From Ciceribacter ferrooxidans (GTDB taxonomy: Bacteria > Pseudomonadota > Alphaproteobacteria > Rhizobiales > Rhizobiaceae), in contig NZ_SDVB01000191.1 of NCBI RefSeq assembly GCF_004137355.1, positions 124,001-188,000 on the forward strand: a stretch of 64,000 nt of DNA, given 5' to 3'. This document shows, in pieces, positions 46,459 through 54,955 of the stretch. How positions within the stretch are numbered: the first letter of the stretch is position 1; every line of letters begins with the position of its first letter. The notes under the pieces were generated by a model. That model had not been told where the DNA came from and searched no databases. It saw nothing but the letters and a program-made list of their open reading frames with translations. The position numbers were made by a program, and so were the translations under genes.

Positions 46459-47436
46459 ATGAAGCAGTTTACCCGCAAGGACATCGAAGAGGCGGCCGCG
46501 CTCGTCTATCGGCATATGCTACCCACGCCGCAATATACGTGGCCACAGCTTTCAGGCGAGGTGGGGGCGACTGTCTGGGTGAAGCACGAAAACCACACGC
46601 CGGCAGGCGCGTTCAAGGTTCGCGGCGGTATCACCTTCCTGGACTGGCTTTGCCGCGCATTGCCGGAGACCCGGGGGATCGTCACTGCGACACGAGGTAA
46701 TCACGGCCAGAGCCAGGCACGCGCTGCAAGGGTTTGCGGCCTCGAAGCGCGGATCGTCGTCCCGCACGGCAATTCCGTTGAAAAGAACGCAGCCATGCGT
46801 GCCTGGGGCGGCGAGGTCATCGAGTTCGGAGAGGATTTCGACGAGGCGCGAACCGAAGCCCGTCGGCTTGCCGCCGAGACGGGGCATTTTCTCGTGCCAC
46901 CTTTCCATGAGGAGATCGTCCGTGGTGTCGCGACCTACGCTTTGGAGTTCTTCACGGCGGTGCCCGACCTCGATGCGGTTTATGTGCCGATCGGCTGCGG
47001 TTCCGGCATCTGCGGCGTCATCGCCGCGCGCGATGCGCTCGGCCTCGAGACCGAGGTTATCGGCGTGGTCTCCGCCCACGCACCGGCCGCGAAGCTTTCC
47101 TTCGAGGCGGGACGGCTGATCGAGACGGAAACGGCGCGGACATTTGCCGACGGCATGGCCGTTCGCGTGCCCGTGGAGGATGCCTTTGCAATCTACGCGA
47201 AGGGAGCGTCGCGCATTGTTGCCGTCACCGATGACGAAGTGGCCGAGGCCATGCGTGTTCTCTATCGCACCACCCACAACGTCGCCGAGGGGGCAGGCGC
47301 CGCGTCGCTCGCGGCCCTTCTCCAGGAGCGCACCGCCATGCGCGGCAGGAGGGTCGGCATCATCCTCAGCGGCGCCAATGTGGATGCCGAGGTGTTCCGG
47401 ACGATTCTGGCCGGGGAGACGCCGCGGCTCGCTTGA
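46459..47436 (+). CDS. Threonine/serine dehydratase-like PLP enzyme
   Basis: A 325-aa fold-type II PLP enzyme. The Schiff-base lysine is in HTPAGAFKVRGGITF, TATRGNHGQS is the substrate loop, and VPIGCGSGICG is the phosphate-binding glycine loop. It probably deaminates threonine, serine or a related hydroxy-amino acid. I use ATG 46459 with GGAG upstream; the frame continues far upstream only as a shadow of the AraC gene. It converges on the Lrp gene. Confidence 0.88.
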   Translation: MKQFTRKDIEEAAALVYRHMLPTPQYTWPQLSGEVGATVWVKHENHTPAGAFKVRGGITFLDWLCRALPETRGIVTATRGNHGQSQARAARVCGLEARIVVPHGNSVEKNAAMRAWGGEVIEFGEDFDEARTEARRLAAETGHFLVPPFHEEIVRGVATYALEFFTAVPDLDAVYVPIGCGSGICGVIAARDALGLETEVIGVVSAHAPAAKLSFEAGRLIETETARTFADGMAVRVPVEDAFAIYAKGASRIVAVTDDEVAEAMRVLYRTTHNVAEGAGAASLAALLQERTAMRGRRVGIILSGANVDAEVFRTILAGETPRLA

Positions 47437-47444
47437 ACCTTCCG

Positions 47445-47951
47445 TCACGTCAACGGAACGGCGAGCCCGCGCTTCAGTGTCTTCAGGACGACATGGGTGG
47501 TGAACTTGCGGACATTCGGGTTCTCGTTCACCAGCCGCTCGGCGAGCGTATCGAAATCGTCGATCGATCTACAAACGACGACGAGCGTGTAGTCGCCGCG
47601 GCCGGTGATGCACCAGGCTTCCTGGACCTCCGGCGTCTTCGCGATCCAGCGGTGCAGGTTGGCCATCAACTCGGGCCGATCCCGCTCGAGTTCCAGCTCG
47701 ACAAGCAGGGTGACGCCGAGCCCCACCTTCTTCGCGTCGATGATCGAAACGTCGCCGAGGATGACCTTCTGCTCTCGCAACCGCTGCAGCCGCCGCTGCG
47801 CCGAGGATGGAGAAAGGCCGGTGCGGGCCGCGATGTCCTCGATCGTCGCGCGGGCATCCTCCTGCAGGATTGCCAGGATCTCCCGGTCGGCGGCGGTCAC
47901 GTTATCGGGTGACCCGTTCGATCCTGCGCGTTTTCTGGGTAAATTATCCAT
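47445..47951 (-). CDS. Lrp/AsnC-family regulator
   Basis: A 168-aa Lrp/AsnC regulator. The N-terminal HTH is AADREILAILQEDARATIEDIAARTGLSPSSAQRRLQRL and the C-terminal RAM/ligand domain includes AWCITGRGDYTLVVVCRSIDDFDTLAERLV. ATG 47951 is just before the divergent PLP gene (48005), which it probably controls in response to an amino acid. Confidence 0.9.
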   Translation of the reverse strand: MDNLPRKRAGSNGSPDNVTAADREILAILQEDARATIEDIAARTGLSPSSAQRRLQRLREQKVILGDVSIIDAKKVGLGVTLLVELELERDRPELMANLHRWIAKTPEVQEAWCITGRGDYTLVVVCRSIDDFDTLAERLVNENPNVRKFTTHVVLKTLKRGLAVPLT

Positions 47952-48004
47952 TTGTCCGCCCCTGTTTGACGAAGTTTCCCGTCTCCGACAGCTATGCTGC
48001 CTGC

Positions 48005-48994
48005 ATGACTGATTTGCAACAATTCCCCAGCGTAGATGGCATCCTTGCTGCGTATGGCGCCATCGATCCGCTCTTTCTCGACACACCGCTCGTCCGGCAT
48101 GCCGCGGCCGATGCCGAACTTCGGTTCGCGCTTCACGCCAAGGTGGAAATGCTGAACCCGATCCGCGCCTTCAAGGGACGCGGAACCGATTGGCTTCTCC
48201 AGACGATGCCTTCCGCCGACGTGCCGCTCGTGACGGCCTCTGCCGGAAACTTCGGCCAGGGGCTCGCCCATGCGGCTGCCAAGCGGGGACGCAAGGCGAT
48301 CATCTTCGCGGCGACAAACGCCAATCCGCTGAAGATTGCCGCCATGCGAGCGCTCGGCGCCGAGGTGCTCCTCCACGGTGAGGATTTCGATGCCGCGAAG
48401 GTGGAGGCGCGCCGCTTCTCTGCCGAGAAGGGTTATGCCTTCGTCGAAGACGGGGCCCATGCGGCTATCGCCGAGGGTGCAGGCACGATTGCACTTGAGG
48501 TCACGCGGCAAGCCGAGGTGCGGGGCATTGCGCTCGATGCCATCCTCGTGCCCCTCGGTAACGGCGCACTGCTGACGGGTATCGGGACGTGGATCAAGGC
48601 CAAGTTGCCCTCCTGTCGCGTGATCGGCATCGTCGCGGCGGAGGCCCCGGCGATGCTCCTTTCGTGGCGGCGCGGCACCTGCTTCGCCACCCCGTCGGCG
48701 CCGACGATCGCCGATGGGATCGCCGTGCGTGAACCGGTTCCCTATGCGCTCGAGTCGATGAAGACGACGGTGGACGAGGTCTGGACAGTGGACGAGGACA
48801 CGATCCGGTCCGCGATGCGCTTCTGCCGGCAGCATTACGGCCTCGTCGTCGAGCCAGCCGGTGCAGCCGGCGTGGCCGCAGCGTTGGAACACCGTGGAAG
48901 ACTTGAGGGACGATCAGTGGCGACGATCCTCTGTGGCGGCAACGTGCCGCAGGAGCCAATACCTGGACCAGTGCGGATTGATGTTCTGGCCTAG
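48005..48994 (+). CDS. Threonine dehydratase-like PLP enzyme (second)
   Basis: A 329-aa fold-type II PLP enzyme. The lysine loop is MLNPIRAFKGRGTDWLL, TASAGNFGQGLAHAA is the Asn loop, and VPLGNGALLTGIG is the phosphate loop. It is divergent from the Lrp gene with only 53 bp between. It differs from the neighbour at 46459 in all loops, so it is not a recent copy. A catabolic threonine or diamino-acid lyase role is possible. Confidence 0.85.
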   Translation: MTDLQQFPSVDGILAAYGAIDPLFLDTPLVRHAAADAELRFALHAKVEMLNPIRAFKGRGTDWLLQTMPSADVPLVTASAGNFGQGLAHAAAKRGRKAIIFAATNANPLKIAAMRALGAEVLLHGEDFDAAKVEARRFSAEKGYAFVEDGAHAAIAEGAGTIALEVTRQAEVRGIALDAILVPLGNGALLTGIGTWIKAKLPSCRVIGIVAAEAPAMLLSWRRGTCFATPSAPTIADGIAVREPVPYALESMKTTVDEVWTVDEDTIRSAMRFCRQHYGLVVEPAGAAGVAAALEHRGRLEGRSVATILCGGNVPQEPIPGPVRIDVLA

Positions 48995-49082
48995 TGACAT
49001 GGCTTCGACTGGCTCGTGACCGACGAGTGAACAGGCAATCAACCTCGATGGGGCAGCTCTGCGGGCTCGGTTGACCTTAAAA

Positions 49083-50294
49083 TCACCGGAGGAGAAGCTT
49101 GTCGTCAGTGTCCTCGGTGAGCGTTTGCCCAACATCCGGTTGCGATGCGGATTTTTGCGGATCCTCGATGACGTTCAGCGGCGCGGAGATGGTCGTTGCC
49201 GCGACAGTGCCGATCGTGCGAGCGGTTCCGCCGATCACCGCCGCCACGCCATCGCCCAATGTCACCCTGGAATCCGTCAGCGTTTGTCCCTTCATCAGAC
49301 GCTCGCCAATAAGTCTAACGATGTGTGGGCTCGCGGCGAACTTTCCGTGATTGAGGCTGTCGCCGGCATCGAGTTTTGTCAGATCGACAACGGTAATGCC
49401 CGCCTGCTCGAACTTCGAGTGATAAGGCTCGTCGGCGGGATTGACAGAACCGAGACGCTGAACATTCCCAGTGATCAGGCTCGAAATCGCGAGCGCTTTA
49501 TCGTCCTGCGATACGAAAATCGTGAACTTTGCGTTGTGTCGCCCCATCTCGACGAATTGCTTTGCAAAGACCTGGATGTCGATGTCCGGCGACGCGAGAA
49601 TGACGTTGGCGATTTTCGGGTTCAAATGGCCGTTGCGGATGCCCATCTGACGTAATGCTTCCATCGTGAGCCATGTCCCCATCGAGTGAGCCAGAATCGT
49701 GATGTCCTTCACATCGGGATTCGACGCCAGAACCTGTAGCGATTGTTCCAAGGCGGTCCGGGAGTAGTTGGTGCTCTCCTTGTCATACTCGTAGGCTGCG
49801 AGTTGAGCTCGCGAGGGCCACGTGAAAAGGATCGGAGCGGCCTGCATTCGACTGTCATGGACAATCTGGGCAAGGCGGAAGACGGAATCTTCATAATTGT
49901 TATTATAGCCGTGAACGAAGACTAGCGCGTGTCCGCCTGCGGCGTGTTGCCTGAACCACGCCGTTGCTTCGGAAAGGGTCTCGACCTGCCGCACGCGTGC
50001 GACCGCGAACTCCTTGGCCGGGTCTGGGGGCAGTTGTCTGGGCCACTGCACAGTGCCGGGTTCCCTCCGCTGCGGAATCGAAACCGCGATTTCCGTCAAG
50101 AACGGTCTCGGGCTGCGCTCGCCGTTGAATAATATCCCGGGGTCACCGGAGGGTTGACGGTTCGTTGCGACCAGCATCTCAACCCGCGATGTCTTCGCGG
50201 CATGGGCTGCCGGCTCGACGGGCATCATGACCCCAACCGGATGTCCACATCCTGAAAGGACAAGGAGGACGCCGAAGAGAAGCCTGTCACGCAT
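49083..50294 (-). CDS. Lipoprotein alpha/beta-hydrolase (DUF900 family)
   Basis: A 403-aa protein with a lipobox signal (LLFGVLLVLSGC, Cys16) and a DUF900-type hydrolase core. GHALVFVHGYNNNYEDSVFRLAQI is the oxyanion region and ILAHSMGTWLTMEAL contains the Ser nucleophile. The C-terminal ~90 residues are variable and end DTDDKLLLR. It should be anchored in the envelope. It is probably last of an exported gene set that includes two DUF1254 proteins and a beta-barrel. Confidence 0.82.
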   Translation of the reverse strand: MRDRLLFGVLLVLSGCGHPVGVMMPVEPAAHAAKTSRVEMLVATNRQPSGDPGILFNGERSPRPFLTEIAVSIPQRREPGTVQWPRQLPPDPAKEFAVARVRQVETLSEATAWFRQHAAGGHALVFVHGYNNNYEDSVFRLAQIVHDSRMQAAPILFTWPSRAQLAAYEYDKESTNYSRTALEQSLQVLASNPDVKDITILAHSMGTWLTMEALRQMGIRNGHLNPKIANVILASPDIDIQVFAKQFVEMGRHNAKFTIFVSQDDKALAISSLITGNVQRLGSVNPADEPYHSKFEQAGITVVDLTKLDAGDSLNHGKFAASPHIVRLIGERLMKGQTLTDSRVTLGDGVAAVIGGTARTIGTVAATTISAPLNVIEDPQKSASQPDVGQTLTEDTDDKLLLR

Positions 50295-50470
50295 GGGGGC
50301 TCCGGGAAGGATTCGCCTGCGAATCTATGATCTGGTCGTAAAGAAGCCGGACGCCAGTCCGGCTTCCGAGTGTAGAACGTTAGGGGCCAACGAGGATGAT
50401 TGCCCGAGCGCGCTATTCAAAGATGCCTTCAAGGCATTTGACATCATTCGCGTGGTACCTCGCACCACGA

Positions 50471-51841
50471 CTAACCGACTTCGATAGCCGGTGGCTTCCA
50501 TCGGCCATCGAGCGCTTCAGGCTTCGGAAGGTAAAGCCGCATTACCGCGTAGAATGCGTCCTTCGGAGCGGGGAGCCAGTTGGATTCCAGGTCCGCACCC
50601 GGACTCTCGTTCTGCAGGTAGAGAACGATCTCGCCCTTGTCATTCTTCTTCAGGTCCGCAAGCATCGACGAGTTGATGAGGTAGCGATGAATTGGATTGG
50701 CCACGAGAAGTTGCTTTGGCCTGTCGTACATCGTGATCGACCAGAAGGCATCGACTGATGGAAGCGTCTCAGAGGTGAAGGTCAGAGTGTATCTTCCCGT
50801 CCTGCCGTCGAGGGGCGCGTTCTGTGCGTCGAAGGCATAGATGACATAGAGCGCCTCCTGCACGGAGTTACCGTAGATGCCGCCCTGCGCCGCCGCGGCA
50901 CGAACCATGTATTGGCCCTTCATGAATTCCGGTGAGCCGAATATCTTAGACGAATCCGTCAGGCTCGCCGCGACATCGCGAATTTCTTGCTCGGTCGTTA
51001 CAGCGACCTCTTTCATCAGTCTCTCGGTGTCTGGCGACAAGTCCTGCGGAGGCCATGGTGAGCCGTCCCTAATTCCAAGGATGCCGAGGTTCTTGCGCTG
51101 TGCTTCGTCACCCGGATAGGGCGGGGCGAACTGTAGAAGGAAGGCGGCAAGCGACCAGTAATCGGAAACCATCTTCTCGTCGGAGATCGACAACCATTCG
51201 ACCGCTGGCGGAGCCTGTGGAACCGGCGTACCCGCATAGGCGGAAAGCAACTGCGCCTTATAGCCCGCCTGGATCTCCTTCACCCTCTCAAGATCGTCGG
51301 GCGAGAAGAGTTGCGTCCTGACGATGCCGATGGCCAGTGTGGTCGGCATTTCGATAACGCGCTTGATGCCCTTGGGTGTGTCTCCCTTCCAACTTGGACC
51401 GGTGATCAGAAAATCGCCGCCTCCGTTGCCGTCGACCCGTGTTCCGGGGTAGTCGACATTGTTGGTATAGAGGTCGATGAGCTGGAGCGAATAGTAGCGG
51501 TTCTCCTCGATCGGCGGCATGGTCACTACGACGGGTTCCGCCCTCAGATCGAACACGATGAAGGAATAGGGCGTGTCCGAATTCGGCGTGATGATCGCCG
51601 TATCGTCCGGCGTATAGACCCTGGCGATGTTCACCAAAGTGTTGAGCGGTCCCTTGTATTGGCCGCCGCCCGGCTCCAGCGCATATTGATACATGGTGAG
51701 ATAGTTCTTCACCATCGGATAAGTGTAGATATAAGCTTCGCGCGCGATCGCCTCGGCGTTCTCCCTTGCGAAAGCCGGCATCGACGACACCGACAGTGCC
51801 ATCATTGCGGTGGTGGCCTTCAGAAACGTACGACGTCTCAT
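50471..51841 (-). CDS. DUF1254/DUF1214 protein with Tat signal
   Basis: A 456-aa exported protein. The N-terminus MRRRTFLKATTAMMALSVSSMPAFA is a twin-arginine signal (RRTFLK). DUF1254 follows (AYIYTYPMVKNYLTMYQYAL, NSDTPYSFIVFDLRAEPVVV), then a C-terminal DUF1214 domain (YTLTFTSETLPSVDAFWSITMYDRPKQLLVANPIHRYLINS). The biochemical role is unknown. ATG 51841 overlaps the neighbour's stop by 4 bp, so the two are translationally coupled. Confidence 0.88.
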   Translation of the reverse strand: MRRRTFLKATTAMMALSVSSMPAFARENAEAIAREAYIYTYPMVKNYLTMYQYALEPGGGQYKGPLNTLVNIARVYTPDDTAIITPNSDTPYSFIVFDLRAEPVVVTMPPIEENRYYSLQLIDLYTNNVDYPGTRVDGNGGGDFLITGPSWKGDTPKGIKRVIEMPTTLAIGIVRTQLFSPDDLERVKEIQAGYKAQLLSAYAGTPVPQAPPAVEWLSISDEKMVSDYWSLAAFLLQFAPPYPGDEAQRKNLGILGIRDGSPWPPQDLSPDTERLMKEVAVTTEQEIRDVAASLTDSSKIFGSPEFMKGQYMVRAAAAQGGIYGNSVQEALYVIYAFDAQNAPLDGRTGRYTLTFTSETLPSVDAFWSITMYDRPKQLLVANPIHRYLINSSMLADLKKNDKGEIVLYLQNESPGADLESNWLPAPKDAFYAVMRLYLPKPEALDGRWKPPAIEVG

Positions 51842-52857
51842 TTCACTTCCTCCACGACGGGGAACTTCCACGTTCCATCCAGAATCTGCATCTCGGGCCG
51901 GTATAGGCGAACCATGTAGTTCCAGCCCTCGGGCGTCGGCAGGCAGTTGACAATCTTGCCGTCGCAACCTCCGAACTGGATCGTGATCGATCCATCCGCG
52001 CTCTTTTGCGCAGTCACATTGTTCAGCGAATACGCATTGAGTTTGTTGGGGGTGAAGAAGCCGTCCTTGTTATAGACGGTGACCGACCAGAAGTCCTTCA
52101 CGGGAACATCCTTCACGGTCAACCGATAGATGCTCTTGCCGTCGTTCTTTTCAGGCGTGACATTGAGATAGAGCGCTTCCTTGTCCGGGTTTCCTCCCCA
52201 TCCGAGCGCGGCCCCGATCAGGTGCCGGATCGGCTCTACTTCGTCGCGCGATCCGAACATCTTCGCGGTGTCGGGCAGCAAGGCGCCGAGATCGAGGAGC
52301 GCGCGGCGGGTCTTGTCCCGGCTCTTTGCGTCCCAGTCGGGGATTTCGAAACGACCCTGTGCCGCCTGCTCGACCGTGATCGCGTCCTGAAGCGCATGAA
52401 CCTTGTTCATGTCGTCCGCGTCGGCGGGGTCAGCAAAGAAACGGAACGCGGCGGCCACATATCGGGTGCCTATGTCCTCCCGCGTCAAGGTGTGCGATCC
52501 AGCCCCATAGTATACGCCGTGGGCATAGTGATCCTCGTCGATCACGAGCAGCGACACAAACCGGTCGCCGGACTCCGGCACGGTGATCGTCACCGGTCCC
52601 GCGTCCAGATCGAAGACGGCGGAAGAATAAAGAGTGTCCCGGTTCAGCCGGATGACCGTCTGCTTATCAAGCGGCGCCATTTCCCGCGTATGGTCGAACT
52701 TGCCGAAGCCACCGTTGGCGGCGATGCCGGAAAAGTAGAGGTCGCTCTCCGCCCGCACGAAGTTGTCGCTGTTGACAGGAACTGGATCGGCAGCGGCAGG
52801 CAAGACAGCGAGCAGCGTTGCCGCAATTGTCGAAAAGCTCATTCTTGCAAGAGACAT
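51838..52857 (-). CDS. DUF1254/DUF1214 protein with Sec signal
   Basis: A 339-aa shorter relative of the downstream gene. A Sec signal (MSFSTIAATLLAVLPAAADP) is followed by the DUF1254 part (NRDTLYSSAVFDLDAGPVTI) and the DUF1214 part (DVPVKDFWSVTVYNKDGFFTPNKLNAYSLNNVT). GGAGG is 7 nt before ATG 52857. The pair may act together in the periplasm; substrate unknown. Confidence 0.86.
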   Translation of the reverse strand: MSLARMSFSTIAATLLAVLPAAADPVPVNSDNFVRAESDLYFSGIAANGGFGKFDHTREMAPLDKQTVIRLNRDTLYSSAVFDLDAGPVTITVPESGDRFVSLLVIDEDHYAHGVYYGAGSHTLTREDIGTRYVAAAFRFFADPADADDMNKVHALQDAITVEQAAQGRFEIPDWDAKSRDKTRRALLDLGALLPDTAKMFGSRDEVEPIRHLIGAALGWGGNPDKEALYLNVTPEKNDGKSIYRLTVKDVPVKDFWSVTVYNKDGFFTPNKLNAYSLNNVTAQKSADGSITIQFGGCDGKIVNCLPTPEGWNYMVRLYRPEMQILDGTWKFPVVEEVK

Positions 52858-52908
52858 GGAAACCCTCCAAAGTTGGCAATGAAAAAAGCGCAGGTTGTTG
52901 GTGAACGG

Positions 52909-53697
52909 CTAGAAGCGCACGACCAGGCCGAGGATCGGACCTTGCTGGACCACGTCGAAGACAAAGCCGTCATGGCTGTAGTCGACACCGAGCGCGCGAT
53001 AGCCGGCGGTGGCTGAGATCCGTTCATTGAACTCGTAGCCGAGGCCGGCGGCGATATCCCAGTCGAGGTCCGCCTGTCCGGCACCGATCAGTCCCCAGGC
53101 GCTGACATAGAGACTGGCGGTCAGGAAATATCGCCCGCGCACCCCGGCTATGGCGTCGACCCAGGTGGCGCTATCGCTGTCCGACACGCCGTCCAGAAGT
53201 CCACCGGAGAAGGAGATTTCGGTGCTTGCATGCCAGAGGCGTGCACCAGCGACGACATCAAGGTTGCCGCGGCTGTCGTCAAGGATGGCATAACCGACGC
53301 CGACAAGTCCGGCGAATGTCTCCGATGTGGTATCGACGCTTCCAGCCGCGATGCCGAGCGGCGTGGTAACCCCGGAGGACACCTTGGTGTACATGATGTC
53401 GCCAAAGATGCTGAAGCGGTCGTGACGGGCTTCACCGATCGCCATGAATCCGAAGTCGAGATCCTTCAGTATGTCTCCGAAGTCGGATTCGAGATGCACC
53501 TCCGGCAGGCCGAACTGCGCGACGTCGCCGGATATGCCGGCCGCCCAAGAATATGGGCTTACGGCGAAGCTCCAGTCGTCGTCCGCAGCCGGTTTGGCTT
53601 CGGGAACTATGAATGGTTGCCGAAGATCGGCGGCACTCACAGGGGCAACCAGCGTCACACTGAAGAGCACCGCCGCTGAGACTGAATTCACTTTCAT
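52909..53697 (-). CDS. Outer-membrane beta-barrel protein
   Basis: A 262-aa protein with a signal peptide (MKVNSVSAAVLFSVTLVAPVSA). The mature part is a run of alternating-hydrophobic strands and ends DVVQQGPILGLVVRF with a C-terminal Phe, the usual barrel-insertion signal. It is the first gene upstream of the DUF1254 pair, so it may be their partner or porin. No finer family could be named. Confidence 0.78.
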   Translation of the reverse strand: MKVNSVSAAVLFSVTLVAPVSAADLRQPFIVPEAKPAADDDWSFAVSPYSWAAGISGDVAQFGLPEVHLESDFGDILKDLDFGFMAIGEARHDRFSIFGDIMYTKVSSGVTTPLGIAAGSVDTTSETFAGLVGVGYAILDDSRGNLDVVAGARLWHASTEISFSGGLLDGVSDSDSATWVDAIAGVRGRYFLTASLYVSAWGLIGAGQADLDWDIAAGLGYEFNERISATAGYRALGVDYSHDGFVFDVVQQGPILGLVVRF

Positions 53698-54261
53698 TGA
53701 TAGGTCCTTCTGCCATCAGGTATGGATTCCGATTCGGCTCGGCTTTCAGTTTGGGAACAGGAGTGTGAGCGTCGTTCGTAGTTCCCACTCCGGCCCTCCC
53801 GTCGGCGCGTCGGTAGACTCTTGCGCCTTTCTATTCGTGTGTAATTGCTGCCACATGTGACCGCCGACGGACTCAATTTGCACGTTCGTTGGCGCTACAT
53901 TGTCCGAATTCAGACAATTTGCGGTAGTCTTTATTCTCGCCTGTTCGCGCGTTTGCCGCGTGCTCTGGAGAGTGGATTGCTGCACGGCTGTCGCTGCAGG
54001 CATTTCCAACCCGCTGCCGGTTGCCGATTGTCGAGACTGGACAATCCTTGAAGTTTATGTTGTTATCCCGTCGATCTGCCATTCCCGGATGCGGAACGTG
54101 GCGCCACCGCAAGTCTGTCTTTTAGGGGGTTCGGCGCGTTTGGTGTCGGGCGCTTGAAGTTCGACGAGTTTGTTCCCGTGGCCCGGCTGCCTGCCGGGCC
54201 ACGCACCGCATTCGATTGGCCGAAGGCATTCTGTCTGGGGGGATAGCAATGTGGAAAAACC
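53698..54261. other. Divergent intergenic region, no gene seen
   Basis: A 564-bp region between the outer-membrane protein gene (minus) and the Crp/Fnr gene (plus). The open frames are not convincing. It should contain both promoters, but I could not place them reliably. Confidence 0.5.
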
Positions 54262-54951
54262 ATGTTGGATCTTGCGCGAGAGAAAGCGGAAGAGGTCATG
54301 AGGAGGGGCGCTTGGCTCTCGACCATGACGGAGACCTTCCGGTCGGAGTTGTTGCGCCATGCGCGCTTGCAGCGGTTTGTTCCCGACCAGATAATCTATA
54401 GGTTCGGTGACCCGGTCGGAGGAATGTACGGGCTTGTCGCCGGTTCGCTCTCCATCAATTCGGCGCCTCCCGATGCGATTCCGCGTTTGATCCACCTCGG
54501 AATGCCCGGGACATGGACGGGAGAGGGTCCGTTCCTGACCGGGCAGCCACGTAGGATCGAGTTGCGCGCCTTGGGAGGCGCCATCATGATGCACGTGCCC
54601 CTCGATGCGCTGGAGCAGATGGCGGCCCGCGATCCCGGCGTCGCGCGGGCGATCGGGATGAACACTGCATTTACTGTCGATGTGCTTGTCCGGATCGTTC
54701 ACGACCTGCAAAAGCGCGATGTCGGGCGCAGAATTGCGTCCGTGCTGCAACGGACGGGCTGGCTTGGTGATGTCGCGATACCTCTGTCCCAAACGGACAT
54801 TGGCATCATGGCAAATGCGTCCCGCCAGCAGGTCAACGCAGCAATGCAACGGTTTGCTGAAGCCGGTTGGGTGAATTACACCTACCGTTCCATCGCCGTG
54901 ACGAACGCGCAGGCACTACGACGCTACTCCGAAGGCGACGGATCGGAATAG
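54262..54951 (+). CDS. Crp/Fnr-family transcriptional regulator
   Basis: A 229-aa regulator with a cyclic-nucleotide-binding-like beta-roll (LQRFVPDQIIYRFGDPVGGMYGLVAGSLSI) and a C-terminal winged HTH (LSQTDIGIMANASRQQVNAAMQRFAEAGWVNYTYRSIAV). It has no N-terminal Cys cluster, so it is not an oxygen-sensing Fnr. It is 4 bp upstream of an MFS transporter gene, which it probably regulates. Confidence 0.85.
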   Translation: MLDLAREKAEEVMRRGAWLSTMTETFRSELLRHARLQRFVPDQIIYRFGDPVGGMYGLVAGSLSINSAPPDAIPRLIHLGMPGTWTGEGPFLTGQPRRIELRALGGAIMMHVPLDALEQMAARDPGVARAIGMNTAFTVDVLVRIVHDLQKRDVGRRIASVLQRTGWLGDVAIPLSQTDIGIMANASRQQVNAAMQRFAEAGWVNYTYRSIAVTNAQALRRYSEGDGSE

Positions 54952-54955
54952 GCAG

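Noticed and set aside
53746-54157. Short frames in the gap before Crp/Fnr
   Set aside because: Several overlap one another on both strands and none shows family features.
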